This document shows positions 43,797 to 52,628 of a stretch of 64,000 nucleotides of DNA, in pieces. The notes under the pieces were generated by a model that made no database searches, was not told where the DNA came from, and saw nothing but the letters and a program-made list of their open reading frames with translations. A program made the translations under genes and the position numbers. Numbering within the stretch: the stretch's first letter is position 1; each line of letters begins with the position of its first letter. This DNA is from Duganella aquatilis (GTDB lineage: Bacteria > Pseudomonadota > Gammaproteobacteria > Burkholderiales > Burkholderiaceae_D): NCBI RefSeq assembly GCF_009674565.1, contig NZ_WKJL01000015.1, forward strand, positions 95,760 through 159,759, in the 5' to 3' direction.

Positions 43797-44060
43797 ATGA
43801 GCACGACTACCAAACACCTGTTGGGCGCCATCGCCACCGCCGCTTTTGCCATCGCCGCCACCGCCACCACGGTGACCAACGCCTTCGCCGAGGATGCCCC
43901 GGCGCCAGCCGCCAAAACCACCAAAGCGGAAGCGCCTGCCGGCAAAACCCGCGCCGAAGTCCAGGCCGAATTCCTGGAAGCCCGCAAAAACGGCACCCTG
44001 CTGGAAACCGAGGCGGACTTCGACGTCGCCCAGACCCGCAAGCACGTGGTCAAGCACTAA
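43797..44060 (+). CDS. DUF4148 family exported small protein
   Basis: 87 residues. A signal peptide ending TNAFA precedes an Ala/Pro/Lys linker and the DUF4148-like core KTRAEVQAEFLEARKNGTLLETEADFD. DUF4148 proteins are small exported proteins common in Burkholderiales, of unknown role. Nine bases separate it from the outer-membrane efflux gene, so it appears to lead that operon. Perhaps only a hitch-hiker, perhaps a stress marker. Confidence 0.75.
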   Translation: MSTTTKHLLGAIATAAFAIAATATTVTNAFAEDAPAPAAKTTKAEAPAGKTRAEVQAEFLEARKNGTLLETEADFDVAQTRKHVVKH

Positions 44061-44069
44061 GCGACGCCA

Positions 44070-45506
44070 GTGAACCAGCGCTCGTCCAAACTTGCCCTGC
44101 TCGCCTGCGCACTGGCCGTGCTGGCCGGTTGCGCCGACATGGGCAACGTCAAGCCGCAAGCCACGCAGCTGAAGCCCGCTGAACTGAATCCGGGCAAAGC
44201 CATCGCCGCCGCCAGCGAAAACATCGCCTGGCCCGACGAACGCTGGTGGGAAGCGCTGCACGACGAGCAGCTGAACAAACTGGTGACCGCGGCACTGAGC
44301 GACAACCCGAACCTGCGCGCCACGCTGGCCCGCGTGCGCCAGGCCGAATCGCTGGCCGGCGTCGCCAAGGCCGCCACGCAGCCGCGCGTGGACGCCTCGG
44401 CCAGCGCCGACCGCGAGTTGTACTCGGCGCACAGTACGATCCCCGCACCACTCGCCGGGAACTACGCGTGGAAAAATACCGCCACGCTATCCGGTTCCTA
44501 CGATCTGGATCTGTGGGGTCGCAATCGCGATGCGCTGGCCGCCGCGCTGGACGACGTCCACATGGCAGCCGCCGAATCGCAAATGGCGCGCCTGACGCTG
44601 GAGACCTCCATCGTCCGCACCTACATCCAGCTGTCGCTGGAGTACGCGCTGCAGGACAGCGTGGCCGACAACCTGGCGCAGCGCCAGCGCATCCTGGACA
44701 TCACGCGCCGCCGCAAGGCGGCCGGCCTGGCCAGCGACCTGGATGTGACCAGCATCGAAACCACACTGCCGGCCGGACGGCGCGAGCACGAGCAATATGG
44801 CGAGTCCATTGCCCTGCTGCGCAACCAGCTGGCGACACTGATCGGCAAAGGACCGGGCGACGGCGATACGATCGCCCGGCCGCTGCTGACCCTCGGCACC
44901 ACCCGCAGCGACGGCGTGCCGGCCACGCTGCCGGCCGAACTGGTGGGCCGCCGCCCGGACATCGTGGCGCAGCGCTGGCGCGTGGAAGCCGCCGGCACCC
45001 GCATCGACGTCGCGAAAAAAGATTTTTATCCGAATGTGAACCTGGCGGCCTTCGCCGGCATGCAGTCGCTGGGCTTCGGCCACTTCCTGGACGCCAGCTC
45101 GCGCATGCGCGGCATCACGCCGGCCATCAGCCTGCCGGTGTTCGAGGGCGGCCGCCTGCGCAGCCAGTTGGGCAACCAGACCGCTGTCTACGACGGCGCG
45201 GTGGAGCAGTACAACGCCACGGTGATCCAGGCCATGTCCGACGTCGCCAACGCGGTGGTGAAGATCGCGTCGGTCAGGCAGCAGGACGAACTGGCGCAGC
45301 GCGCGCTCGATTCGGCGCGCCGCCAGCAGCAACTGGCGGAAAAAGCCTACCAGGCCGGCTTGACCGATACACTGAACGTGATCAACGCCCAGTTGACTTT
45401 GTTGAACGAGCAGCAGCAAATGGCGCAAGTGGCCAGCAAACAGCTTGATAATTACGCTTTATTGATGTCGGCGCTGGGCGGAGGCATAAAACTGGATTTT
45501 GATTGA
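44070..45506 (+). CDS. Outer membrane efflux lipoprotein (NodT/OprM family)
   Basis: 478 residues from GTG 44070. Lipobox LAVLAGC gives the acylated Cys near residue 21. The TolC-like fold is visible as two repeated halves with alternating alpha-helical barrel segments: DERWWEALHDEQLNKLVTAALSDNPNLRATLARVRQAESLAGVAKAA, and PAELVGRRPDIVAQRWRVEAAGTRIDVAKKDFYPNVNLAAFAG. RRPDI is the NodT family hallmark. It forms the exit duct for the FUSC-type pump encoded downstream. It is separated from that pump by the MarR gene. Confidence 0.93.
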   Translation: MNQRSSKLALLACALAVLAGCADMGNVKPQATQLKPAELNPGKAIAAASENIAWPDERWWEALHDEQLNKLVTAALSDNPNLRATLARVRQAESLAGVAKAATQPRVDASASADRELYSAHSTIPAPLAGNYAWKNTATLSGSYDLDLWGRNRDALAAALDDVHMAAAESQMARLTLETSIVRTYIQLSLEYALQDSVADNLAQRQRILDITRRRKAAGLASDLDVTSIETTLPAGRREHEQYGESIALLRNQLATLIGKGPGDGDTIARPLLTLGTTRSDGVPATLPAELVGRRPDIVAQRWRVEAAGTRIDVAKKDFYPNVNLAAFAGMQSLGFGHFLDASSRMRGITPAISLPVFEGGRLRSQLGNQTAVYDGAVEQYNATVIQAMSDVANAVVKIASVRQQDELAQRALDSARRQQQLAEKAYQAGLTDTLNVINAQLTLLNEQQQMAQVASKQLDNYALLMSALGGGIKLDFD

Positions 45507-45557
45507 CACTTTAAATAGTACAATCAAGCCTTTCTAAAAGATATCAGAGGAGTGGCA

Positions 45558-46055
45558 ATGAGTAGTTTTGATGCGACTAAAAGGCGCCTTAAAAATATCC
45601 ATGGCCGAATACCGGAATTCCCTGAGGAGTTGATGCGCCTGTTGCGCATGACTTACCACATCCAGAAACGGATGAAAGATTTGAGCAACGCCGCACTGCG
45701 TAAATACGAGCTGGTTGACGCCAGCTACATGGTGCTGGCGGTGCTGTACGGTTCGGACAATGAAACCTCGACCGCGTCCACGCTGGGTGAGGCTTGCATG
45801 GAAAAACCGGCCAACCTGACGCGCGTGTGCAACGACCTGGAAGCCCAGGGCCTGATCACCCGCGGCAACCGGCCCGGCGACCGCCGCTGCGTGATGATCT
45901 CGCTGACGGACGCCGGCCGCACGCTGGCCGAAAAAGTGCTGCCGGAAGTCTGGCGCACCACCACGCGCGCGTATGATGGCTACAGCGAGGAAGAAGTAAA
46001 ACTTTTGGAAAGGCTGCTGAAACGGCAGCTCGATAATTTAGAAGCAATCACCTAG
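45558..46055 (+). CDS. MarR family transcriptional regulator
   Basis: 165 residues from ATG 45558, with GAGGAG well placed. The winged helix runs through STASTLGEACMEKPANLTRVCNDLEAQGLITRGNRPGDRRCVMISLTDAGRTL at about 75-130. The unusually long N-terminal part has PEFPEELMRLLRMTYHIQKRMKDLSNAALRKYEL. It sits between the outer-membrane and inner-membrane components, 51 bases after the former, and starts 9 bases before the FUSC gene. Probably the substrate-responsive repressor of the pump. Confidence 0.9.
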   Translation: MSSFDATKRRLKNIHGRIPEFPEELMRLLRMTYHIQKRMKDLSNAALRKYELVDASYMVLAVLYGSDNETSTASTLGEACMEKPANLTRVCNDLEAQGLITRGNRPGDRRCVMISLTDAGRTLAEKVLPEVWRTTTRAYDGYSEEEVKLLERLLKRQLDNLEAIT

Positions 46056-46064
46056 AAACGACCA

Positions 46065-48203
46065 ATGAACGCACCTGCCGCCGCCCCTTCCCCGGACCAA
46101 CGCGCGGCGCGGAGGGCGTTCACCTGGTTCAGGGCGCAAACCGCCGACTGGGCCGCCACCGAAGGCCAGCGCTGGATCTTTGTCGCCAAGGCCATGCTGG
46201 CCGCGTTTGCCGCCCTGTGGCTGTCGTTCCGTCTCGGTCTCGAAGCGCCCTACACCGCCCTTGCCACCACCGTGGTCCTGGCCCTGCCCAGCAGCGGCAT
46301 GGTGCTGGAAAAAGCCCTGCACCGTTTTCTCGGCACGCTGGTCGGCTGCTCCGCCGCGCTGACGCTGGTGGCGCTGTTCCCGCAATCGCCGACGGTGCTG
46401 TTCCTCGGCCTGGCGCTGTGGGTGGCGCTGTGCACCGGCGGCGCCGCCATGCACCGCAACCAGCAGTCCTACAGCTTCGTGCTGGCCGGCTATACCGCCG
46501 TGATGATCGCAACGCCGGCGGTCGATGCGCCGGGCAATGTGTTCACGCTGGCCGTCACGCGCGTGACCGAAGTCAGTCTGGGCATCATCTGCTCGGCCGT
46601 GGTGCACGACGTGTTTTTCCCGCGCCGCCATTCCGGCGCCGTGATGCGCACCGTGCAGGCGCGCTACGCCGGCTTCATCGATTTCTGCCGCCAGGTGCTG
46701 GAGCACCGCATCACGCCGGCCGATGCCGAGCTAAACCACCTGAAGTTCGCCGCCGATATCGCCGCGCTGGAATCGGGCCGCGCCGCCGCCTTCTTCGAGG
46801 CCGGCCATTCGCGCTCGCAGACGCGCCAGCTGCACGCCTTCAACGCCGCCTTCATGACGGCGCTGACCACCTTCTACACGCTGCACCGCCTGAGCCACCG
46901 CCTGCGCGCGGCCGGCGACGGCCCGGTACTGGCCCTGGTGGAACCGATGTACGCCCACCTGGCGCAGGCCATGGGCGACGAGCTGACGCCGGCGCGGCTG
47001 GCGCAGATGCGCAGCAAGCTGGCCGACGACAGCGCCGCCGCCCACGCGCAGCTGGCCGCCGGGCCGGAACTGGAGCGCGCGCGCCACATCGACTTCGACA
47101 CGGCGGTGGAGCTGCTGGAACGCTTCGCCGGCAACCTGGCCGACTTCGCCGCGCTGTACCACGGCCTGGCGCAGCAGAAGCGCCAGCAGGTCAGCGATCC
47201 GGGCGCCTATTCGCCGAAGACGCCGCCCGCCATCATCGTCGCCAGCGGCGTGCGCGCCGGCGCCACGCTGCTGGCGACGGCCGCCATGTGGTACTGGCTG
47301 GCGTGGCCGGCCACCGTCAACGCGATCCTGATGGCGACCATCTTCTGCGCGCTGGCCTCGTCCTCGCCGCGCCCGACGGTGCTGGTCAAGCAGGTGCTGA
47401 TCGGCTTCCTGATCTCGATGCCGTTCGCCTTCGTCACCGAGTTCCTGCTGGTGGCCAGGGCCGACAGTTTCTATCCGCTGGTGCTGGCGGCGCTGCCGCT
47501 GTTCGCCTTCGGCGCTTACCTCAGCAGCGGTCCGCGCTGGAGCGGCGTCGGCATCGGCGTCGGCATGTTCTCGGCCACGCTGGTGGTGCCGGCCAACCTG
47601 ATGCACTACGATGTTGAATCCTTCATCAGCAGCGAGCTGTCGCTGACCATGGGCGTGGCGGTGGCCTTCGTGATGTTCAAGGTGCTGCTGCCGGAGCACA
47701 CGATGGGCCATCGCGGCCACGTGGCGGCCGCGCTGTGGCAGGAGGCGCGCAACGCCTGCAGCGCGCGCCTGCATCGCCTGAAGCGCCGCTTCGACAACCG
47801 CGTGCGCGATCTGCTGAGTCAATTGAACGCCGCCGCCGGCCCGTCGCCGAACGCGCAGACGCGCGCCGTGGTGCGCCAGGGCCTGACCTTGCTGGAGCTG
47901 GGCCACGCCGCCATCGAACTGCGCCAGCTGATCGCCGCCTCGCACGCGGGCGGCGCGCGCGACAGCCTGGAGGTGGTGCTGCGCCAGCTGGCCGCGTATC
48001 TGGATGCGCCGACCCGCGCCGCCGGCGAAGCGGTGCTGGCGGCGATCCTGCACGCCGGCACGGCGGTGCGCGCCGCACTGCCCGATGCGCATCCCGAACG
48101 CCGCGCGCGCCTGCACATGGCGCTGACCGACCTGCATTCCATCTATACGTCCCTGCTGGACCAGCTTTCTGGAGAATCGAATGTTCCAACACCTGCCGCG
48201 TGA
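46065..48203 (+). CDS. FUSC family inner-membrane efflux protein (AaeB-like)
   Basis: 712 residues. Two sets of membrane helices: about 40-180 (beginning KAMLAAFAALWLSFRLGLEAPYTALATTVVLALPSSGMVLEKALHRFLGTLVGC) and about 390-540 (VRAGATLLATAAMWYWLAWPATVNAILMATIFCALASSSPRPTVLVKQ). Long cytoplasmic linkers lie between and after. This is the aromatic acid exporter / fusaric acid resistance architecture. It exports aromatic carboxylates or similar compounds together with the DUF1656 and HlyD-type proteins that follow, and with the NodT channel. Confidence 0.92.
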   Translation: MNAPAAAPSPDQRAARRAFTWFRAQTADWAATEGQRWIFVAKAMLAAFAALWLSFRLGLEAPYTALATTVVLALPSSGMVLEKALHRFLGTLVGCSAALTLVALFPQSPTVLFLGLALWVALCTGGAAMHRNQQSYSFVLAGYTAVMIATPAVDAPGNVFTLAVTRVTEVSLGIICSAVVHDVFFPRRHSGAVMRTVQARYAGFIDFCRQVLEHRITPADAELNHLKFAADIAALESGRAAAFFEAGHSRSQTRQLHAFNAAFMTALTTFYTLHRLSHRLRAAGDGPVLALVEPMYAHLAQAMGDELTPARLAQMRSKLADDSAAAHAQLAAGPELERARHIDFDTAVELLERFAGNLADFAALYHGLAQQKRQQVSDPGAYSPKTPPAIIVASGVRAGATLLATAAMWYWLAWPATVNAILMATIFCALASSSPRPTVLVKQVLIGFLISMPFAFVTEFLLVARADSFYPLVLAALPLFAFGAYLSSGPRWSGVGIGVGMFSATLVVPANLMHYDVESFISSELSLTMGVAVAFVMFKVLLPEHTMGHRGHVAAALWQEARNACSARLHRLKRRFDNRVRDLLSQLNAAAGPSPNAQTRAVVRQGLTLLELGHAAIELRQLIAASHAGGARDSLEVVLRQLAAYLDAPTRAAGEAVLAAILHAGTAVRAALPDAHPERRARLHMALTDLHSIYTSLLDQLSGESNVPTPAA

Positions 48204-48393
48204 AATCGACTTTTTCGGCGTGCTGCTGCCCGGCGTGCTGCCGGTCTTCCTGCTCAGCGCCGTGCTGCAACTGGTGCTTGACGCGGTGTTAAGCTATGTC
48301 GGCGCGTATCGCCACAGCTGGCACCCGGCGCTGGTGCGGCTGTGCATGTTCGTCTGTATCTTCAGTGCCTTGCTGGTCACGCTGTACCAATAA
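48181..48393 (+). CDS. DUF1656 family membrane protein (AaeX-like)
   Basis: 70 residues, with GGAGA placed before ATG 48181. The gene overlaps the end of the FUSC gene by 23 bases in another frame. The protein begins MFQHLPREIDFFGVLLPG and has two membrane helices (PVFLLSAVLQLVLDAVL and LVRLCMFVCIFSALLVTLY). DUF1656 proteins are the usual small partner of FUSC/AaeB pumps. Role in assembly is unknown. Confidence 0.9.
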   Translation: MFQHLPREIDFFGVLLPGVLPVFLLSAVLQLVLDAVLSYVGAYRHSWHPALVRLCMFVCIFSALLVTLYQ

Positions 48394-48421
48394 TAAATTC
48401 AACTTCCTGTGAGAGCCTTCT

Positions 48422-49282
48422 GTGAGCGCATCTAAAATCTTCCGCTTTTGTCTGACCATGCTGTTGCTGGCGGCGGCCCTGTGGGCGGGCCGCACCGCCT
48501 GGGACCACTACATGGAATCGGCCTGGACCCGCGACGGCCGCGTCAAGGCCGACGTGGTGACCATCAGCGCCGACGTCGCCGGCACCGTCACCGAGGTGCT
48601 GGTGCACGACAACCAGCTGGTGCAGAAAGGCGATGTGCTGTTCGTCGTCGACAAGGCGCGCTACGAAAATGCGCTGATCCAGTCGAAGGCGCTGCTGGCG
48701 TCACAGCAGGTGGAAAAAGGCCGCCGCACCAGCGAGGCCAAGCGCCGCGCCGATCTGGACGCCTCCATCGTCTCGGCCGAGAGCAAGGAAACGGCGGAAG
48801 CGGCGGTCGGCACCGCGTCGGCCCAGTACCAGGCGGCGGTGTCGGCGCGCGACCTGGCGGAGCTGAACCTGGAACGCACCGTGGTGCGCGCGCCGGTGAC
48901 CGGCTACGTCACCAACCTGAATGTGCATCCGGGCGACTTCGCCGCTGTCGGCGCGGCCAAGCTGGCGCTGATCGATGCCGCCTCGTTCTACGTGGTCGGC
49001 TACTTCGAGGAGACCAAGCTGCCGCTGCTGAAGGTGAACGACAAGGTCGAGATCCACATGATGAGCGGCGCGGCGCTGCTGCAAGGGCATATCGAGAGCA
49101 TCGCGCGCGGCATCACCGACCGCGATGCGAACCTGGGCCGCGAGCTGCTGGCCGACGTCAACCCGACCTTCAACTGGGTGCGCCTGGCGCAGCGGGTGCC
49201 GGTGCGCATCCACATCGACAGCAAGCCCAAGGATCTGGAACTGGTGGCCGGCACCACCTGCACGGTGGTGATCCATGGATAG
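48422..49282 (+). CDS. HlyD family periplasmic adaptor (AaeA-like)
   Basis: 286 residues from GTG 48422. One N-terminal membrane helix (LTMLLLAAALWAGRTAW) is followed by the lipoyl-like RVKADVVTISADVAGTVTEVLVHDNQLVQKGDVLFVVDKARYENAL. A short coiled hairpin and the second lipoyl half VRAPVTGYVTNLNVHPGDFAAVGAAKLALID come next, with a beta-barrel near YFEETKLPLLKVNDKVEIHMM. It links the FUSC inner-membrane pump to the outer-membrane channel. Its end overlaps the following LysR gene by eight bases. Confidence 0.93.
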   Translation: MSASKIFRFCLTMLLLAAALWAGRTAWDHYMESAWTRDGRVKADVVTISADVAGTVTEVLVHDNQLVQKGDVLFVVDKARYENALIQSKALLASQQVEKGRRTSEAKRRADLDASIVSAESKETAEAAVGTASAQYQAAVSARDLAELNLERTVVRAPVTGYVTNLNVHPGDFAAVGAAKLALIDAASFYVVGYFEETKLPLLKVNDKVEIHMMSGAALLQGHIESIARGITDRDANLGRELLADVNPTFNWVRLAQRVPVRIHIDSKPKDLELVAGTTCTVVIHG

Positions 49283-50189
49283 CAGCAATGACCGCTTCAC
49301 GGTCGTGCGGCTGTTCCTCGACGCCGCGCAGCTGGGCAGCTTTTCGGCCGCCGGCCGCAAGCAGGGCATGTCGCCGGCGGCCGCCAGCGCCAGCATCCAG
49401 CGGCTGGAACTGTCATTGCAGGTCAAGCTGTTCGAGCGCACCACGCGCCAACTGCGGCTGACCGAGGAAGGCAAGGTGTATCGCCATTTCAGCGAGCAGG
49501 CGATGGCGCTGATGGCGGAGGCGGAATCGAGCCTGCATGCCGGCACCGACAGCGTGCGCGGCATGGTGAAGATCTCGGCGCCGTCTGACCTCGGCCGCAA
49601 TGTGCTGATGCCGATGCTGGACGCCTTCCGCGCCATCCATCCGGAAGTGCAGTATGCGCTGACGCTGAGCGACAACACCTCCAACATGGTGCAGGACGAT
49701 ATCGACCTGGCGCTGCGCTACGGCCAGCTGGCAGACAGCGAGATGGTGGCGCGGGTGCTGGCGCCGAGCCGGCGCGTGGTGTGTGCGGCGCCGGCGCTGA
49801 TCGCGCAGACCGGCGGCCCGGCCATGCCGGAGGATCTGGCCAGCCTGCCGACGCTGGTGCTGGTGACGGCGCTGGGGCCGATGCAGGACTGGCGCTATTG
49901 CAGCAACGACGACGCCGACGAGCGCCTGTCGGTGCGTGTGCGCCGCACGCAGCAAAGCAACGACGGCGAGATTATCCGCAAGTGGGCCATCGCCGGCCAG
50001 GGCTATGCCTACAAATCGATCATCGACATCTCGGACGATCTGCGCAGCGGGCGGCTGGCGACGGTGCTGGACGAATACTTCACCGACAGCGCGCCGCTGA
50101 ATATCCTCTACCACCGCAACCGCTACCAGCCGCCGCGCATCGCGCTGCTTATTGCGTTCCTGATGCAGCGCTTTGCGGATCTGGCGTGA
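49275..50189 (+). CDS. LysR family transcriptional regulator
   Basis: 304 residues. Winged helix at the N-terminus (FLDAAQLGSFSAAGRKQGMSPAAASASIQRLELSLQVKLFERTTRQLRLTEEG). The effector domain follows, with GMVKISAPSDLGRNVLMPMLDAFRAIHPEVQY. It is translationally coupled to the adaptor gene and so is the last gene of the efflux operon, an unusual spot for LysR. Likely co-regulates the pump. Ligand unknown. Its 3' end overlaps the convergent SnoaL-like gene by 41 bases. Confidence 0.91.
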   Translation: MDSSNDRFTVVRLFLDAAQLGSFSAAGRKQGMSPAAASASIQRLELSLQVKLFERTTRQLRLTEEGKVYRHFSEQAMALMAEAESSLHAGTDSVRGMVKISAPSDLGRNVLMPMLDAFRAIHPEVQYALTLSDNTSNMVQDDIDLALRYGQLADSEMVARVLAPSRRVVCAAPALIAQTGGPAMPEDLASLPTLVLVTALGPMQDWRYCSNDDADERLSVRVRRTQQSNDGEIIRKWAIAGQGYAYKSIIDISDDLRSGRLATVLDEYFTDSAPLNILYHRNRYQPPRIALLIAFLMQRFADLA

Positions 50190-50631
50190 TGCCCAGCTGC
50201 TGAAGCAGCGTCAGGTTGTCTTCCAGGTGCCAGTTCTCGGCGATGCGGCCGTTCACCACGTGATACAGGTCGAAGGCCTGGAAGTCGATGGCCTGGCCCC
50301 TGCCCTGCACGGCGCCGAACTTGCCGGTGAAGTGACCGGTGAAATGCAGGCGTACCGAGACCAGGTCGCCGTTCGGCACGATGTGCGTGGCTTCGGCCTT
50401 CAGGTCCGGCACGGCGGTGCGGAAGAATTGCGAGGCTTGCAGCGGGCCGTTGACGCCCTGTTCGCGGCCGGCCGGCAAGGTGCGGTCGATGAAGTCCGGC
50501 GCCAGCGCTTTCTTCGCCAGCGCCGGATCGCCGGTGTTCCAGAAGGCGGCGTAGGTGCGGGCGGCGTCGGCGACCGGATCGGCGTGGGCGGCGCCGGCTG
50601 CCAGCAGGCCGGCAATGAGAAGTGCTTTCAT
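50149..50631 (-). CDS. SnoaL-like / NTF2-fold secreted protein
   Basis: 160 residues from ATG 50631 (AAGGAAG upstream). An N-terminal signal peptide (LIAGLLAAGAAHA) precedes the NTF2-like core: VADAARTYAAFWNTGDPALAKKALAPDFIDRTL, then HIVPNGDLVSVRLHFTGHFTG and a late FDLYHVVNGRIAENWHLEDNLTLLQQLG. This is the ester cyclase / SnoaL2 pattern, usually a small cone-shaped fold with diverse or unknown roles. Secretion is unusual for the group. The partner gene is not evident. Confidence 0.83.
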   Translation of the reverse strand: MKALLIAGLLAAGAAHADPVADAARTYAAFWNTGDPALAKKALAPDFIDRTLPAGREQGVNGPLQASQFFRTAVPDLKAEATHIVPNGDLVSVRLHFTGHFTGKFGAVQGRGQAIDFQAFDLYHVVNGRIAENWHLEDNLTLLQQLGITPDPQSAASGTQ

Positions 50632-50735
50632 GATGCTTCCTTTGATGAAGTGGATGCACCCATTTTGCGCGCGCACCGGCCGCGTGGGAATGCGGCTGGC
50701 GCATGAAGCACCTTCAAGCGGCGATTGAATATGCG

Positions 50736-51482
50736 CTAGCGCGCGCCGGCGGCGTCGATGATGGCGCCGCTGACGTAGCTGGACTGCTCGCCCAGCAGCC
50801 ACAAAATGGTTTCCGCAATCTCCTCCGGCTGGCCGCCGCGCCCCAGCGGCACGGTGGACGCCAGCTTGCTGACGCGGTCCGCATCGCCGCCGCTGGCGTG
50901 GATCTCGGTGTAGACAATCCCCGGCCGCACGCAGTTGACGCGGATGCCCTCCGGCCCCACCTCCTTCGACAGGCCCAGCGTCAGCACGTCCACCGCGCCC
51001 TTGGACCCCGCATAGTCCACGTACACATTGCCGGCCCCATGGCGCGCCGCGCCCGAGGACACGTTGACGATGCCGCCGCCCTGCCCGCCGCGCGCGGTGG
51101 ACATGCGCCGCACCGCCTCGCGACTGCACAGGAAGTAGCTGAGCACATTGGTGGTCAGCACGCGCTGCAGGCGCTCGGCCGACATATCGGCCAACTGTCC
51201 CTGCTGCTCCAGCACGCCGACATTGTTGACCAGCGCCGTCAGCGGCCCCAGTTCCTCGTCGATGGTGGTGAACAGCCGCAGCACGTCGGCCTCGATGCCG
51301 ACGTCCGCCTGCACGGCGATGGCCTCGCCGCCCTCGGCCACGATCTGCGCGCGCAGGCGCTCGGCGGCGGCGGCGTTGCTGACATAGTTGATGCAGACCG
51401 CATAACCGCGGCGGCTCGCCAGCAGCGCGGTGGCGGCGCCGATGCCGCGGCTGCTGCCGGTCACCAGGAGTACTTGTTTCAT
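50736..51482 (-). CDS. SDR family oxidoreductase
   Basis: 248 residues from ATG 51482 with AAAGG upstream. Rossmann motif TGSSRGIGAATA at about 8-19, ALVNNVGV near 85 and FLCSREAVRRM near 118. Catalytic Ser is in IVNVSSGAARHG, and YVDYAGSKGAVDVLTLGLSKEVGPEGIRVNCVRPGIVYTE carries Tyr-x-x-x-Lys. It uses NAD(P)H on an unknown carbonyl or alcohol. The C-terminal LGEQSSYVSGAIIDAAGAR is standard for the family. Confidence 0.92.
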   Translation of the reverse strand: MKQVLLVTGSSRGIGAATALLASRRGYAVCINYVSNAAAAERLRAQIVAEGGEAIAVQADVGIEADVLRLFTTIDEELGPLTALVNNVGVLEQQGQLADMSAERLQRVLTTNVLSYFLCSREAVRRMSTARGGQGGGIVNVSSGAARHGAGNVYVDYAGSKGAVDVLTLGLSKEVGPEGIRVNCVRPGIVYTEIHASGGDADRVSKLASTVPLGRGGQPEEIAETILWLLGEQSSYVSGAIIDAAGAR

Positions 51483-51497
51483 GCTTGACCTTTCATG

Positions 51498-51522
51498 AAA
51501 AAAGCCCGCTGCTGCGGGCTTT
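51498..51522 (-). terminator. Rho-independent terminator
   Basis: AAAGCCCGC (51501-51509) pairs with GCGGGCTTT (51514-51522) over a four-base loop, with a T run on the minus strand. It lies five bases after the stop of the small membrane protein gene and upstream of the SDR gene. Confidence 0.85.
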
Positions 51523-51526
51523 CGGA

Positions 51527-51859
51527 TTATTTTTCCGGGCTGAGATGGCTCATCGCGTAGGTCAGATGCTCCCACCAGTGCTCGCGCGACTGCACGCTGC
51601 GCAGGCACTTCTTATCCAGCTCGGTCTTGAAGATCGGGTCGCGGCACTGCTTGCCGATCAGCGCATTGCGCTGGTTCTCGGCGTTGACCAGGGCCACGCA
51701 CAGCCACAGGATCAGGCCGAGGAACACAATGACCAGGCTCCACGCCACGTGGTTGATGTACGACCATTCAAACAAGGTTTCCAGCGCAGGCGAAGATTCC
51801 TTGTAAATCTTCATGACCTGGGCTTCCGCCTCTTCCCGCTCGTTGTTGGGGAATTTCAT
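51527..51859 (-). CDS. Hypothetical single-pass membrane protein
   Basis: 110 residues from ATG 51859. One clear membrane helix in the middle (HVAWSLVIVFLGLILWLCVALV) is flanked by a charged N-terminus (MKFPNNEREEAEAQVMKIYKE) and a C-terminal part with two Cys (GKQCRDPIFKTELDKKCL). No known domain recognised. Its ATG is 22 bases after the end of dsbA on the same strand, so it may share that transcript and face the periplasm with its C-terminus; the two cysteines could then be a DsbA-dependent pair. Confidence 0.72.
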   Translation of the reverse strand: MKFPNNEREEAEAQVMKIYKESSPALETLFEWSYINHVAWSLVIVFLGLILWLCVALVNAENQRNALIGKQCRDPIFKTELDKKCLRSVQSREHWWEHLTYAMSHLSPEK

Positions 51860-51881
51860 TGCCCTACCCGTCCTTCCTTGA

Positions 51882-52544
51882 TTACTTCTTGCCTGCGCGT
51901 TCCGCCAGCGATTTTGCCACCAGGCTGTCCGCGACGGCAAACATGGCCGCATGCGCCGCCGGCGCCGAGGTCAGGCCGTGGCCTGCCACCGCCGGCGAGG
52001 TGGTGTAGCGGCCGTCGATGACCAGTGCCGGCACGCTATCCAGTTTATACTGATTTGCCACCTGCACGCCGCGTTTCAATTTGGTTTGCACGCCGAACGA
52101 GTTGAAGGTCTCCAGGTACTTGGCCTTGTCGACGCCGTTCTTGACCACGAAGTCCAGCAGCGCCTGGTCGGTATTCAGGCGGTTGCGCTCGACGTGGATG
52201 GCGCGGAAGATTTTTTCGTGCATGCCGTTGCCCAGCGCGTTCATGGATTCCAGCGTGTAGAAGGCCTTGGCTTGCGGGTCTTCACCCATGTGCATGCGGC
52301 GGAACACGATCTTGTCGCTGTTCTTCTTGACCCATGCGGCCAGGTCCGGATCGAGCGCGTTGCAGTGCGGGCAGTGGTACATGAAGAATTCCAGCACCTC
52401 GACTTTCTTGCCGGTGTCCGGGCTTGGGCCGTTGACGCTGTTGTAGTCGACGCCATCCTTGAAGTCGGCGGCGGAGGCGCCGGCGGCAGCGGCCATAAAG
52501 GCGACGGTGGCAATCAGTGGACGCAGCAAGTTCAGGAGACGCAT
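51882..52544 (-). CDS. dsbA: Thiol:disulfide interchange protein DsbA
   Basis: 220 residues with a signal peptide (MRLLNLLRPL to ASA). The thioredoxin fold has the active site Cys58-Pro-His-Cys61 in FFMYHCPHCNALDP. A helical insertion follows (residues about 75-160), and the cis-Pro loop is in DSVPALVIDGRY near residue 175. It oxidises cysteine pairs of exported proteins in the periplasm and is recharged by DsbB. The CPHC dipeptide is the standard DsbA one. Confidence 0.95.
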   Translation of the reverse strand: MRLLNLLRPLIATVAFMAAAAGASAADFKDGVDYNSVNGPSPDTGKKVEVLEFFMYHCPHCNALDPDLAAWVKKNSDKIVFRRMHMGEDPQAKAFYTLESMNALGNGMHEKIFRAIHVERNRLNTDQALLDFVVKNGVDKAKYLETFNSFGVQTKLKRGVQVANQYKLDSVPALVIDGRYTTSPAVAGHGLTSAPAAHAAMFAVADSLVAKSLAERAGKK

Positions 52545-52628
52545 AACAATCCTTCAAGTATGAGATGAGTGGCAAACGCGGGGAGATTACCACTTTTTCC
52601 CCGGTTAGAGATAACTGTTAAGTCAACT

